Shown: positions 1 to 9,535, counted from the stretch's first letter. The stretch: 64,000 nt of DNA from Brettanomyces bruxellensis (GCF_011074885.1 NC_054689.1:1116001-1180000); one strand, 5' to 3'. The notes: a model not told the origin generated them from the sequence alone. Program-made: numbers and translations.

Positions 1-779
1 TTTATTTGTTCAAGCGTTCTAATATTCAGACGCAATTTAGTAATCTGTCTGGTATCATGAATCATGTTTTGTTTTATGTCTTCTATTTCAGTGACCAGTG
101 TGTTCTCTAACCGTTCGTAAACTAGAGATAGTCTAAGTATTTCTTCTTCCAATTTGTCTGACGTACTTCGAAATTTATTTGAGCTGTCTGACATTTCCCC
201 ACCAGGTGTAACATTAGAAATATTGTTCAATGGTAAGTGATAGTTTTGTCTTTCTGCAATTTTTTTTATATCTTTCCTCTGTTCATGTTCATTTTGGGTG
301 ATGTCATCAAGGCTGAATATCCAAAGCACAAACGTACTATAAGCGAGGTAAAGAACTGCCTGATACATTTTAGCAGCCCAACTGATTATTAATATGAGGG
401 AAGAAATAGTCCATATATTTGGACTGAACTCGGTTAATTTCTGGTTTAAATTGATTCCTATCAAAATGGATTGACGTCTGATAGTATTGGTTATAGGAGA
501 GTTATTCATCAAATAAAGCGTTAAAACGCATCCTGTGGAACTGAAAGATATGATTCTAACCATATAATCATCTTTGTCGAAAATTATGCCAGCTTGAACA
601 AAACTTAAAAATATTGAGTCTGCAAGTAAGAGTGCTTTTAAAGAAGCGTTATATCTTGTAAAAATTGTCTGCTTATTTGATCCAATTTCGTCATACGTAC
701 TTGAGTGAGCTGATGATATAGTAGTTTCATACAAAGGTCCACTGCAAGACTTACACAGATTTTCCATATTTTCGTTCAT
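1..779 (-). CDS. Hypothetical multi-pass membrane protein, C-terminus cut by window edge
   Basis: An uninterrupted reading frame runs from an ATG at 777-779 leftward off the window edge, giving about 259 residues with no stop. The N-terminus has a CxxC pair (residues 9-12). Hydrophobic stretches follow at about residues 45-65, 70-90 and 125-160. After these comes a polar, probably coiled-coil region rich in E, K, L and I (about 205-259). I do not recognise the family. It is divergent from RPS27, with about 370 bp between the two starts. The call rests on frame length, a clean ATG and coherent membrane-plus-coiled-coil composition; function is unknown. Confidence 0.6.
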   Translation of the reverse strand, partial: MNENMENLCKSCSGPLYETTISSAHSSTYDEIGSNKQTIFTRYNASLKALLLADSIFLSFVQAGIIFDKDDYMVRIISFSSTGCVLTLYLMNNSPITNTIRRQSILIGINLNQKLTEFSPNIWTISSLILIISWAAKMYQAVLYLAYSTFVLWIFSLDDITQNEHEQRKDIKKIAERQNYHLPLNNISNVTPGGEMSDSSNKFRSTSDKLEEEILRLSLVYERLENTLVTEIEDIKQNMIHDTRQITKLRLNIRTLEQI

Positions 780-933
780 ATTTAATAACAATATTTTTTA
801 ATGCTTTGTATTTGTTCTTACATCCACTTGAAATTAGGCTCTGCTTGTTTTGTTACATTTCACGACGTATTATCACATATGAAAAAAGGAAATCCAAACA
901 GGTATTAAGCGCCAAAATTGTAATCCCTTTTTT

Positions 934-963
934 CACGTGATGCTTTACAGGGTTATAAACCCT
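934..963 (+). promoter_or_regulatory. Cbf1-type CACGTG plus Tbf1-like palindrome in RPS27 promoter
   Basis: CACGTG lies at 934-939. After a 9-bp gap comes AGGGTTATAAACCCT at 949-963, a perfect inverted repeat of AGGGTT around ATA. In Candida-type yeasts, Tbf1 (AGGGTT/AACCCT half-sites) and Cbf1 (CACGTG) control ribosomal-protein genes in place of Rap1. The pair lies about 185-215 bp before the RPS27 ATG, the expected place. Factor assignment is inferred from the motifs. Confidence 0.6.
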
Positions 964-1148
964 TGATTTTTGGCTCCTGCAAAAAATTATTATTTCAAAA
1001 AAATTTAAGCAAGAAAAAAGTGAAGGCAAATCGAGATGAAAAATCGAATATCACAGATCATACTCTTTTTACGAGTTTAAATTGCATCTACAGGAGTCTT
1101 TGCAATAGCATATAGGAGTTCTGTTCAGATACACGTCATAAATACAAC

Positions 1149-1397
1149 ATGGTTTTAGTTCAAGATTTGCTTAACCCTGATCCATCCACCGAGGCCCAGA
1201 AACACAAATTAAAGACATTGGTGCAAAGTCCAAGATCTTATTTCATGGACGTTAAGTGTCCGGGATGTCTCAAGATTACTACTGTCTTTTCTCACGCCCA
1301 GACCCCAGTTACATGTGATTCATGCTCCACAGTCCTATGCACACCAACTGGTGGTAAGTGCAGATTGACTGAGGGATGTGCTTTCAGAAGAAAGTAA
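1149..1397 (+). CDS. RPS27: 40S ribosomal protein S27 (eS27)
   Basis: This is an 82-residue small-subunit ribosomal protein, the same length as yeast Rps27A/B and nearly collinear with them. It begins MVLVQDLL and has the conserved KHKLKTLVQ block. The C4 zinc finger is CPGC (about residues 37-40) with CDSC (about 56-59), and the protein ends in FRRK. S. cerevisiae RPS27A and RPS27B each carry an intron just after the start; here the frame runs unbroken from the ATG. The upstream region holds a Cbf1/Tbf1-like module. Identification is very secure. Confidence 0.97.
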   Translation: MVLVQDLLNPDPSTEAQKHKLKTLVQSPRSYFMDVKCPGCLKITTVFSHAQTPVTCDSCSTVLCTPTGGKCRLTEGCAFRRK

Positions 1398-2020
1398 GTG
1401 CATTCGCTTTACGGGATTGGCAAGTGTGACACAGACATAACGAAAATAATATTAATAACAACTGCTTATAATGTTTGTTAGAATCAGTAATTGCTTCACA
1501 TTTCAAACTTATATTGCATATTCCAAGCTGAAATAGATTTATCAGTCCTTATACATCTTCATCCACATCAATTGGCATTAGCGCATGTTGTAATGTCGTT
1601 ATCCAAAAACAATTACTGGTTATTCCATGCAGTCATCACCGCTTTTATCACAGTAGTGGAATATCATAATTTTGCATATTAATAGGTTAGGGCGCCGTCT
1701 ATTTATGCAGAATTCGTCATCCCCATTTTCCCTTCATATCTATCATTGTATAGTTAGATTTTCTACTTATTAAGTACACAAATATACGGGTACTCAGTCC
1801 ATAAAGTTAGTATAAAAATGTATATTTTTGTAATGTGGGAAGTAATTGGAGTATTGTGTTCATACCACGTATTTTTATTTTCATTTCATAAATAGTAATG
1901 GTAATGGGGATGTTGCTTTTTCTTTCGTTAATCATTTAACTTATGTTGGTAGGGCATTTAACCGTGTTCATAACTCTCCTTATTCAGACTACCTGATAAT
2001 ATTAATAAAGCTTTATTGAG
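1398..2020 (+). other. Intergenic region RPS27-THI kinase
   Basis: This 623-bp AT-rich gap should hold the RPS27 terminator and the promoter of the downstream kinase gene. A 63-codon open frame inside it has no recognisable content. I see no tRNA, repeat or clear motif. Confidence 0.6.
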
Positions 2021-2923
2021 ATGAATTTTGACTTGGTGCAGGTTAACAACAATACAGAACTAGTTGAGCCTAAAAGAAATATCCCGAAAGTTCTTACCAT
2101 CGCTGGATCCGACCCCAGTGGCGGTGCTGGTATAGAAGCGGATATAAAATCTATAACAGTAATGGGTTGTTACGGTTTGACTTGCATTGATGGTATTACG
2201 ATTCAAAATACTATGGGTGTTTATGGGAAAAAGGTGACTGAGTTGGAAGGCCTTACCAAGATTCTTTACTCTAATTTTAATAATGGTAGCCCAATCGATG
2301 CTATTAAAATAGGGATGATGACAGAGGGGATTGTCCAGTGGTTTAAATCTTGCTATTCGCATGGTATGGTGAAGTTTTTAGTTGTGGATCCTATAATTAG
2401 TTCTAGCTCCGGCTATAATTTGGCAAAAATGATGTTAATCAAAAGTGCTATTGATAATGTATACTTACATGCCACACTTTTGACGCCGAACTTTGAAGAA
2501 GCATTGAAAATCATTGAAATTTTGGGGCATGAGAGGTCCAAATACACCTCGAGGAATTGTTTAGAGTCCTTCTACATGTTAGCAAAAGATATAGCATGTT
2601 TTACGAAGTGCCATGCAGTATTATTAAAGGGGGGTCATATGCCACTATCCAAAGTGAATGACACAGAACTCGTTGACGTCCTCTATGACCCAGATAATAT
2701 TGATAAATTTACAATTTTCAAGCATGGTCGTATAGTTGGAGCGAAGAATACCCATGGTACTGGATGTACTTTGTCTAGCGCCATTGCAAGTTGCTTGGCC
2801 CTAGGGAATTCCCTCCAAGATGCAGTTCAGATTGGTACAAGTTATGTTCACAACGCAATGAAGTTTGCAGACAGTGGTTTAGGTAAGGGTAAAGGACCTT
2901 TAAATCACATTTATTATATGTAA
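2021..2923 (+). CDS. THI21: Hydroxymethylpyrimidine (phosphate) kinase, THI20/21 kinase domain only
   Basis: This is a ThiD-family kinase that phosphorylates HMP and HMP-P for thiamine biosynthesis. The ribokinase-fold signature TIAGSDPSGGAGIEAD is at about residues 25-40. A DPIISSSSG motif is near 123-131. The catalytic anion-hole motif THGTGCTLSSAIAS starts near 243. The protein is 300 residues and stops after the kinase fold. Yeast Thi20/21/22 are about 550 residues because of a fused C-terminal TENA/Thi-4 (thiaminase II) domain, which is absent here. The gene symbol reflects domain homology; the exact ortholog is uncertain. Confidence 0.88.
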   Translation: MNFDLVQVNNNTELVEPKRNIPKVLTIAGSDPSGGAGIEADIKSITVMGCYGLTCIDGITIQNTMGVYGKKVTELEGLTKILYSNFNNGSPIDAIKIGMMTEGIVQWFKSCYSHGMVKFLVVDPIISSSSGYNLAKMMLIKSAIDNVYLHATLLTPNFEEALKIIEILGHERSKYTSRNCLESFYMLAKDIACFTKCHAVLLKGGHMPLSKVNDTELVDVLYDPDNIDKFTIFKHGRIVGAKNTHGTGCTLSSAIASCLALGNSLQDAVQIGTSYVHNAMKFADSGLGKGKGPLNHIYYM

Positions 2924-3046
2924 CATTTATTCAAGAATCTTATAGCGATCATTTGATGTATACTAAGCTGTTAGTCTATTCCATTAAATATCTATAAAAC
3001 AATCAAAAGCATGTACATAACTCAAATTTGACAAGTATTTTCCTCA

Positions 3047-5773
3047 TCAAATATTGGACCCTTTACACGGTAACTCATTTAATGTCTCCTCTAGTATCTC
3101 CTTTGCTTTTAGCATATTAGTTATACGCAACCTCTCGTTGCTCAAATGTGCATTATCAGAAGATTGGCCTGTTGGAAGATGAGCCGCTTCACAGTCAAAT
3201 GTCTTCTCCAGGAATCTGATTGAAGGAATAGATCCACCCTCTCTAATGAATATTGGTTCGATACCCCATATTTTCTGCAGGTTTTTATACAAAATCTTGT
3301 ATGCTGCATTTTTTGTATCTGCAAGCCATGGTTCCGCTTCATGTGTGATCTCAATCTTAATATGATTCTCCGTATGTAAATTTTTGAAAGATTGTAATAT
3401 GAAAGAAACTAAACTCTTCTTTACCTCCTCTATATCCTGAGTTGGAACTATTCTAACGGACAGAGTAGCAGTTGCAGCATGTGGGATGACAGTGGAATTT
3501 CCAGGTCCAGAAACATGCACCTTATGCAATGTCAATGATGGCATTCTCCATTTGGTCAAAAGCTCATGAACTTCCGCACCTTGCACCTTCTGTATGATTT
3601 GCTGATACAAGCTACGCTCCTCCTCTCCTAACTCCTTCACCGTGCTGTAAAATTCTGGAATTCTCACCTTTCCGGAATCATCCGTAAGTTTCGATAACAC
3701 GTTAACCAAATCAATGGTTGGTTCTCTCGAGACGCCACCATCTACACCCGAGTGTCTATCCGGCTTATCAGACCATACTTCCACGTTCGCTGCCACAACA
3801 CCTCGTAAACCATAGTTTAAACATGGAACATTATCATCGAGCCAATATGAATTACTAAGCATCACCCAATCAATATCACCAATAGTGGCCTTATTAGCCG
3901 TGACTATGTCTTGAAAGCCATAGGATCCTGCTTCTTCTTCTCCTTCAATTAAGAATATCGCATCGCATTGCAAGTTTTTGGACTTGTAAAGGTCGGCAAC
4001 AGCATAAATTGCGGATAATAGTGGACCTTTATTATCACTGACGCCCCTACCATACAGGTAGCCGTTTGTAGGAGTAATTTCCCATGGATTTGAGTCCCAT
4101 GATTCAATATGATCAGCCTCTATCACGTCATAGTGGCCATACCATAAAATTCTCGGAACTTTGTTAGAGTTGGATGGCTTGCTGCCGTTGGCCTTAAATG
4201 TTGCAAGAATGACAGGATTTGCATTAGGAACCGGAAGTAATACAGATGATACAGCACCAAGCTTCTTCAATAGTAAGCGAATGAAACTAGCGCATTTTCG
4301 TGATTGTTCCATATATTTTTCTGGCTGTTTTGAGACAGTTGGAAAAGACACCATCTTTTTTAAAACTTCAATCATCTCCGTCGTCGAAACATCACTTTTA
4401 TCACTCTTTGCAAGGGTACAAGATTTTGTAATCATATTTACATTCCAAAGTGTCACCGTGTTATCCATCGAAGCCGAAATTAAGTACGAAACATCCCCCG
4501 GCTTAAATTGACACAACGCTAGGCATGCAGTATTTGTAGGCAACCATCGCACACAATTGTCATTGACTGCGGGCTTTTTGCATATACCCTCTTGAGTACC
4601 TACAAAAAGAAAGGTGTCAGAGAGAGATAAGCAGTTTACATCACCTTTCACAGTCTCGAATGATCTCACCAATTGGAATGTCGATAAATCCCAAAGATTG
4701 ACGACACCGTTTGCCAATCCACAGTATAAGGAGCAGCAATCCTCCTCTTCTTTCGTTAGCATACTAAGAACAGGTTCCATGTTATTCAATGATCTTAAAA
4801 GGGTAATCTTGTTCTCCTTAAAACCCCAGATTTTAACCATGCCATCCCCCCCTCCACTCAAAATTATATCATTAAATTCTTCAGCAATGGTTCCACCAAG
4901 CAAGCTCTTCTGCGAATCAATATCACATATAGTGTCCATCGCGTAAACATAGCCATTATGTGCATATGATATGATATTTGTTGATGGAATCTCAATCAGT
5001 TTAGACGCCATCAGAATTTGGCATCTATCATCGCCCTCTTCTGATGAACTTTCCGGTATCGGTGTAGTAGAGCCAGAGACATTACTACCACTACTCGTTG
5101 AATCAAAAAAGCGATCATATCTAACCGAAGGAAGTGACGAAAGATTTGCCTTGTCTTCATGTTTTGTTTTACCGAGATGTGCAAATGAAATGGATGCGTT
5201 TTGAGAACCAAAGAGAATTGTCTTCGATGAGTCTATCCAAGCAATCGAAAAAATATCACCAATATCGACAGGGGAATATATAGTATGAGTTAATTCTAAT
5301 ATTACTTGGCGCTGAGCACGACCTGACTGCACAATTTTTATATTCCATATTTTGACCAGAGAATCTGAACTTCCGCTAAACATGATTGTCTGACACTTTG
5401 CTAGATGCAAGCATAACACAGAACCTGTATGAGCCTTAATTTGCCCCAACTTCTGAAACGTATAAAGATCAAATATTAGAATGTATGAATCCTGCGTACC
5501 GCAAAATAAAAGACCATACTTTGATGAGCAAGCCAGGCAAATAATTGATTGATTATGCGTCCATCTATGAACAATTGAATTGTTCATCTCGATTGCCGAA
5601 GAGTCTGAAAATGTTGAATCCATCCCAGGTGATGCATCCCTATAGGAGGTAATTGACGGTGAAACACCCATGACGGTACTTTGAAGATCTGAACTAGATG
5701 ATGTTAATGGTAGCTTTTTATCATCCTGAGTTAGTCTATAAAAGACATTCTCATGTTTACTTAGCGGCATCAT
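3047..5773 (-). CDS. DUG2: Dug2, WD40/M20 subunit of the glutathione-degrading complex
   Basis: Dug2 with Dug3 cleaves the gamma-glutamyl bond of glutathione in the cytosolic DUG pathway. This 908-residue protein (yeast about 878) has the diagnostic fusion of N-terminal WD40 repeats (about 70-470) and a C-terminal M20/Dug1-like metallopeptidase domain. Metal-site motifs are present: HYDVIEAD near 547, GRGVSDNKGP near 578 and EGEEEAGS near 612, with DRHSGVDGG further on. It starts at a double ATG, and no better upstream start exists. A CACGTG site lies 69 bp upstream, which suggests sulfur control through Cbf1/Met4. Confident identification. Confidence 0.95.
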   Translation of the reverse strand: MMPLSKHENVFYRLTQDDKKLPLTSSSSDLQSTVMGVSPSITSYRDASPGMDSTFSDSSAIEMNNSIVHRWTHNQSIICLACSSKYGLLFCGTQDSYILIFDLYTFQKLGQIKAHTGSVLCLHLAKCQTIMFSGSSDSLVKIWNIKIVQSGRAQRQVILELTHTIYSPVDIGDIFSIAWIDSSKTILFGSQNASISFAHLGKTKHEDKANLSSLPSVRYDRFFDSTSSGSNVSGSTTPIPESSSEEGDDRCQILMASKLIEIPSTNIISYAHNGYVYAMDTICDIDSQKSLLGGTIAEEFNDIILSGGGDGMVKIWGFKENKITLLRSLNNMEPVLSMLTKEEEDCCSLYCGLANGVVNLWDLSTFQLVRSFETVKGDVNCLSLSDTFLFVGTQEGICKKPAVNDNCVRWLPTNTACLALCQFKPGDVSYLISASMDNTVTLWNVNMITKSCTLAKSDKSDVSTTEMIEVLKKMVSFPTVSKQPEKYMEQSRKCASFIRLLLKKLGAVSSVLLPVPNANPVILATFKANGSKPSNSNKVPRILWYGHYDVIEADHIESWDSNPWEITPTNGYLYGRGVSDNKGPLLSAIYAVADLYKSKNLQCDAIFLIEGEEEAGSYGFQDIVTANKATIGDIDWVMLSNSYWLDDNVPCLNYGLRGVVAANVEVWSDKPDRHSGVDGGVSREPTIDLVNVLSKLTDDSGKVRIPEFYSTVKELGEEERSLYQQIIQKVQGAEVHELLTKWRMPSLTLHKVHVSGPGNSTVIPHAATATLSVRIVPTQDIEEVKKSLVSFILQSFKNLHTENHIKIEITHEAEPWLADTKNAAYKILYKNLQKIWGIEPIFIREGGSIPSIRFLEKTFDCEAAHLPTGQSSDNAHLSNERLRITNMLKAKEILEETLNELPCKGSNI

Positions 5774-5841
5774 CCAATGTAAACCAGTTTGTCCATGGCA
5801 CTTCTGCGTACACCGTTCTTGTTGGACCTATTACGAGATTG

Positions 5842-5847
5842 CACGTG
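5842..5847 (-). promoter_or_regulatory. CACGTG (Cbf1/Met4-type) site upstream of DUG2
   Basis: The hexamer occurs as GCACGTGA, 69 bp upstream of the DUG2 ATG. Cbf1-Met4 recruits transcription of sulfur-assimilation and glutathione genes through CACGTG in yeasts, so the placement makes functional sense. Use of the site is inferred. Confidence 0.45.
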
Positions 5848-5966
5848 AGTTAGGAAGCCACTTTCAAAGCAATACAGTTATTTTTTTTTCATTTGTACAA
5901 AGCAAAAATTGACACACTCGATCCAAAAAAAGTCCGACTAAATAAATTAGACATACAAAAATTAAA

Positions 5967-6040
5967 TGGTCCCTAGCAGGGTCGAACTGCTGATCCTCGC
6001 GTTATTAGCACGATGCCTTAACCAACTGGGCCAAGGGACC
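5967..6040 (-). tRNA. tI(AAU): tRNA-Ile (anticodon AAT)
   Basis: Read on the minus strand, the 74-nt gene folds as a standard tRNA. The acceptor is GGTCCCT paired with AGGGACC plus discriminator A. The D-arm carries TGGCCCAGTTGGTTAAGGC (A box). The anticodon loop is CTAATAA (AAT), and the T-arm contains GTTCGACCC (B box). There is no intron and no encoded CCA. The sequence just upstream of the tRNA (6057-6146) recurs inverted at the right end of the window. Confidence 0.97.
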
Positions 6041-6056
6041 ATTTGTGAATATTGTA

Positions 6057-6146
6057 AGGGGTCTACTTTGGTTTAAACCAAAACTATTTTAGATTATGTA
6101 AGTACAAAGTGATTTGTGTGTTTGTTTTGAAGTGTTGAATCAAACC
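6057..6146 (+). repeat. tRNA 5'-flank repeat (copy 1)
   Basis: These 90 bp recur in inverted orientation at 63911-64000. By eye about 82 of 90 positions match, with no gaps. The copy begins AGGGGTCT 16 bp upstream of the tRNA 5' end and finishes TCAAACC. Origin as LTR debris or as a conserved tRNA flank is undecided. Confidence 0.8.
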
Positions 6147-6222
6147 ACTAAAAGATGAAGTATTGTATGTTGTAGAATAATGCTTTTTGAATGTTATGAT
6201 GTAATTTAAGTAAGTGCGGAAG

Positions 6223-6270
6223 TGTTGGAGTTAAGAGAGACCTTATGAGTTACTCCCGGGCTTTAGCTAT
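6223..6270 (+). repeat. LTR-like fragment, diverged from 62723-62770
   Basis: TGTTGGAGTTAAGAGAGAC followed by ATGAGTTACT resembles TGTTTGAGTTAGGAGAAAC followed by ATGAGTTACT at 62723. The TGTT beginning and the pairing with an LTR-like module at the far end of the window suggest an old solo LTR, probably decayed. The right boundary is not visible. Confidence 0.4.
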
Positions 6271-7915
6271 CAAACTCCTTCTTTAATAGAACTAATAAGA
6301 ACCTAGCAGTCGGGGAGATTCAGACAATTGCAAGGTAGACTATCTAAAATGGGTAGATATAAATGTACCTAATATTTATGTGTCAAAACAATAGAAGGAT
6401 GGAACAATAGTTCTAAGCAGAACAGCATATTAACAATTTTGTGTGTATTATCAAAGAGATTGTATTTACATTCTTTACTCTGTTTCTATCAATACGGCAT
6501 CGAACCGCTGGCACTGCAATTCAAGTTGTTGTTTTCGTCTCCTTTTAAAAATAATGTTCATTACAAATAATATCAAGAGAAGAGTCAAGAAATAATAAAA
6601 AGGAATTTTGAAAGTACTTATAGGAAAATTTAACCCCAGATAAAAGGGTGCTTTTGAATGAATGGTATTTGTTAATAATTTTAGCGTTAACAAATGCTGC
6701 ACAGTTATAATGTTCTGATTATATCATAAACAAACTTTTATTGCCTTCTTTTTTCTTGTGGTACAGATAAAGTACTTTTATTTAGATACAACACTCCCAA
6801 ATTTACAGAAATATGTTCTTTCATCATTAATATTCGAGATTATAAAAAAGGATGACTGAATGCTTTATAAAACATCGTTGAACATTGACTTATGAATTTT
6901 AATGTACACAAAGTGGAAAGGTTGTATTTCTTTTGTGCAAATATATCCACAGATATGCTTTCACAAATACTATAATAATGATCGAACATAGTATTCAATA
7001 TCAGACTACTAACTTTAACTCATAAATTACCTTAAAACTTACATTAATTAATTTACAGTAGTGAAAAAGGCATGTTCCTTTTGATTAAACATCATGATCT
7101 TTTGAAAATATGAATAATTTGAAACAAATGAAAACTGTAATATAAGAACAGAAGTAATTGGAAAATTCTTCATAAAGTTGCAATGCTAGGTAATACGTGT
7201 GGGTAAATATGGCGACCGAAGTAAATAAAAAGTGACTTGTCCTTTATAGAGTAGTAATACACCCAAGCACAATTTAATTTGACCCTTGTTTGATTACTTA
7301 AAAACGTTCATTGATATTTTTAAAAAAAAAATGCAGTCTATTGCAACGAAAATGCTTATTTGTCATGAACTTTGAGTTATTGATAAATTATTTAGTCTTA
7401 CCATTGAAATCTCTTGAAGCGTCTTTTTCGTAACCACGCGCATGCAAACAATTCCTAGAGAATTTTAGAGCAGAAAATCCCTGTTCGGGCATTTTGAAGC
7501 ATGCTAATTATGGAGTGTTGGTTATTGTTTTTACGAAAAATCAAAAAATACTATAACATTTCCTTCATTAATATAAATTTAATAACAAATAAATTAGTTG
7601 AGCGGTAATTTCCAGTCTTCAGTACGTTACACATTATTAATGATTCCTGGTTAAGAAATTTCGCACATTAGGTAAAAGTGCCCAACAACTACAACGATCA
7701 ATCCTTACACGAAATTTAGGTGCTATCTGTGACAAAACTTAATGATCCAAAAAAACTAAATCTTGAAGACAATAGAGAATATCCAAAACTCAACTTATAT
7801 TTAATGATATGGATACATATTAATACACCAGTCAATTAGATATTGCAAGCTTTTGAAATTCGGTGAGCCAAAAAAAAGTAATTAAAATCTTTCATCTGAA
7901 AAACCACAGTGGTGG

Positions 7916-7929
7916 GCGGCCGCGGCCGC
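7916..7929. promoter_or_regulatory. 14-bp GC-only perfect palindrome (double NotI core)
   Basis: GCGGCCGCGGCCGC is its own reverse complement and stands alone in otherwise AT-rich sequence about 200 bp before the F-box gene ATG. CCCGCGGCCC follows 12 bp later. It contains overlapping CGGCCG elements and could bind a Zn2Cys6 or CGCG-type factor dimer. The palindrome is directly seen; a binding role is inferred. Confidence 0.5.
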
Positions 7930-8131
7930 TCTTGGATAACCCCGCGGCCCTTGGTAGATCTAGCGGACAAACAAAAATAATAATATTTAGATAGGCTACA
8001 ACTTCAGAAGTTTAATGCCGAAACAGTTCTTACACTTTCTACAGGAAATTTACAAGGAAGGAAAAAACAGGGAACATCGCATATAATATCCTCGTGTTAC
8101 GTAGCAGTTCAAGAAATACGGCCTGTTTGTG

Positions 8132-9535
8132 ATGGCAAACAAATACAGACCCAAGAAAATAATCAAGTCTTATTATCGAAAATATACTTACGGTGTTTCA
8201 TGCCTCAAGGATGAAAACAACAACCTTTATCCAATAGATGAGCAACTTTTTACTTCAGGGTGTGGACCAGATTTTAAGGAAACAAAATGGGAACTGAATT
8301 ACGATAAGTATGATCCATCACTTGTATTTCAGAAGCGTTGGTATGGCGAGGTGTGGCCGGTATCCAAATTTCAGAAAATAGATGTTTTAGAAGTGGCGCT
8401 AGCTTTAAAGCGTGGCCTCACTGTACTGCCTCCTTGGCTAGAAATACAATATGAAAGGCAAAACGAGAACAGAAAAATGGAAAGGGAGGGAATGAAACTT
8501 CCTTTTGAGATAATAGTGAAAATATTAGAATTTACAGAACCAAAAGAAAGGACGAAACAACTCCTCATCTGTAGATCCATATATTGCATACTTCTTCGGA
8601 ACATATACTGTTACCCGAAATTGGATAGTACAAATTTCAATCCTTTTGTTGAGTTACTGACTTGTCGGGAGAACAAGGGTAGATTTGACCATTTTGTGGA
8701 GGTGTTGGATCTTTCTAATATAATACAAGTTGCTAAGACGTCATACGTGGGAAAATTAATTAGAAGATGTTCTGCATCATTGCAGATATTTATATCATCT
8801 CAGTCGAACTTTGGCTTGACATCACTTATCAGCTTGAGAAATTGCGAAAAACTAAAAATTTTGGATTTAAGTTTGGTTTCTGGACAAGTTGATTTGAAGG
8901 AACTTTTTCGATGTATCTGCAACTTACATGCTTTAGAGCAGCTCTCATTCCCAAGATCATCAATCAGGTGTGAAGATTATCAATTTGATTGGCCCCAGAA
9001 TTTATGGTATTTAAAACTTCAGGGGGGAATCACGGACGACTTCTTAATGAATTCTGTTTTTCCTTCTACAATTAGATCTTTGGAGTTTGCACACTGCCCC
9101 AATGTAAGTGATGAAGGAGCAAATGATATTTTGAGCAAGATTGGGTTCCAGTTAGAACGACTTTCTGTTTTTTATCCCATGCCCATGCTTTCTGGAGAGG
9201 GATTTAACTTTGCATTGCTTTATTGTCCCAATTTAAAGATGCTTTATGCTAGTATTTCATACATATCTAACAATCTTTTCAGAATGGAATATTTGCCACC
9301 ACTTGCTGACAAGGATAGACCCTTGAAGCATATTATTATAGATTCTCCGGGACAAGCTGGTGAGGGTGCAAAAATAGATCCTGATGAAATTACATCTGCA
9401 ATTTGCGGTGACCGGCTTCCTTGTTTGCATTCGCTGACATATAGTAAGCATTTAGGATGGAATATCACGAGTGATGAGATTCAAGATTTGGTATTTGAGA
9501 TGGAGAACCGTGGAGGTGAAGTGTATCAGATGTGA
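8132..9535 (+). CDS. PFU1: F-box/leucine-rich-repeat protein (YDR306C/PFU1-like)
   Basis: This is a predicted substrate receptor of an SCF ubiquitin ligase. An F-box-like segment starting LPFEIIVKILEF lies at about residues 121-165. It is followed by irregular leucine-rich repeats to about 440, for example the LKILDLSL, LEQLSFP and IRSLEFAHCPNVSDEGA blocks. At 467 residues it is close to yeast Ydr306c (about 478). The true start is the ATG at 8132; the frame extends only one GTG codon further. The general family is clear. The specific orthology is from memory of layout and is less certain. Confidence 0.75.
   Translation: MANKYRPKKIIKSYYRKYTYGVSCLKDENNNLYPIDEQLFTSGCGPDFKETKWELNYDKYDPSLVFQKRWYGEVWPVSKFQKIDVLEVALALKRGLTVLPPWLEIQYERQNENRKMEREGMKLPFEIIVKILEFTEPKERTKQLLICRSIYCILLRNIYCYPKLDSTNFNPFVELLTCRENKGRFDHFVEVLDLSNIIQVAKTSYVGKLIRRCSASLQIFISSQSNFGLTSLISLRNCEKLKILDLSLVSGQVDLKELFRCICNLHALEQLSFPRSSIRCEDYQFDWPQNLWYLKLQGGITDDFLMNSVFPSTIRSLEFAHCPNVSDEGANDILSKIGFQLERLSVFYPMPMLSGEGFNFALLYCPNLKMLYASISYISNNLFRMEYLPPLADKDRPLKHIIIDSPGQAGEGAKIDPDEITSAICGDRLPCLHSLTYSKHLGWNITSDEIQDLVFEMENRGGEVYQM

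Larger units (their letters stand above)
6041..8131 (+). other. 2.1-kb gene-poor region with LTR-like fragments
   Basis: No convincing gene lies between the tRNA and the F-box gene. An open frame on the minus strand at 6475-6702 would encode a short hydrophobic peptide with a basic tail, but it has no upstream ATG. The region holds the tRNA-flank repeat (6057-6146), an LTR-like fragment from 6223, long AT-rich stretches, and a sharply GC-rich island at about 7911-7951 in the putative promoter of the F-box gene. Confidence 0.6.

Noticed and set aside
1491..1682. 63-codon plus-strand frame after RPS27
   Set aside because: No recognisable sequence, and it sits where the RPS27 3' end and next promoter are expected.
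6475..6702. 75-codon minus-strand frame encoding a hydrophobic segment with a basic tail
   Set aside because: It opens at a GTG with no usable ATG, lies in LTR-remnant sequence and matches no family. I also looked for an upstream exon and saw no splice signals.
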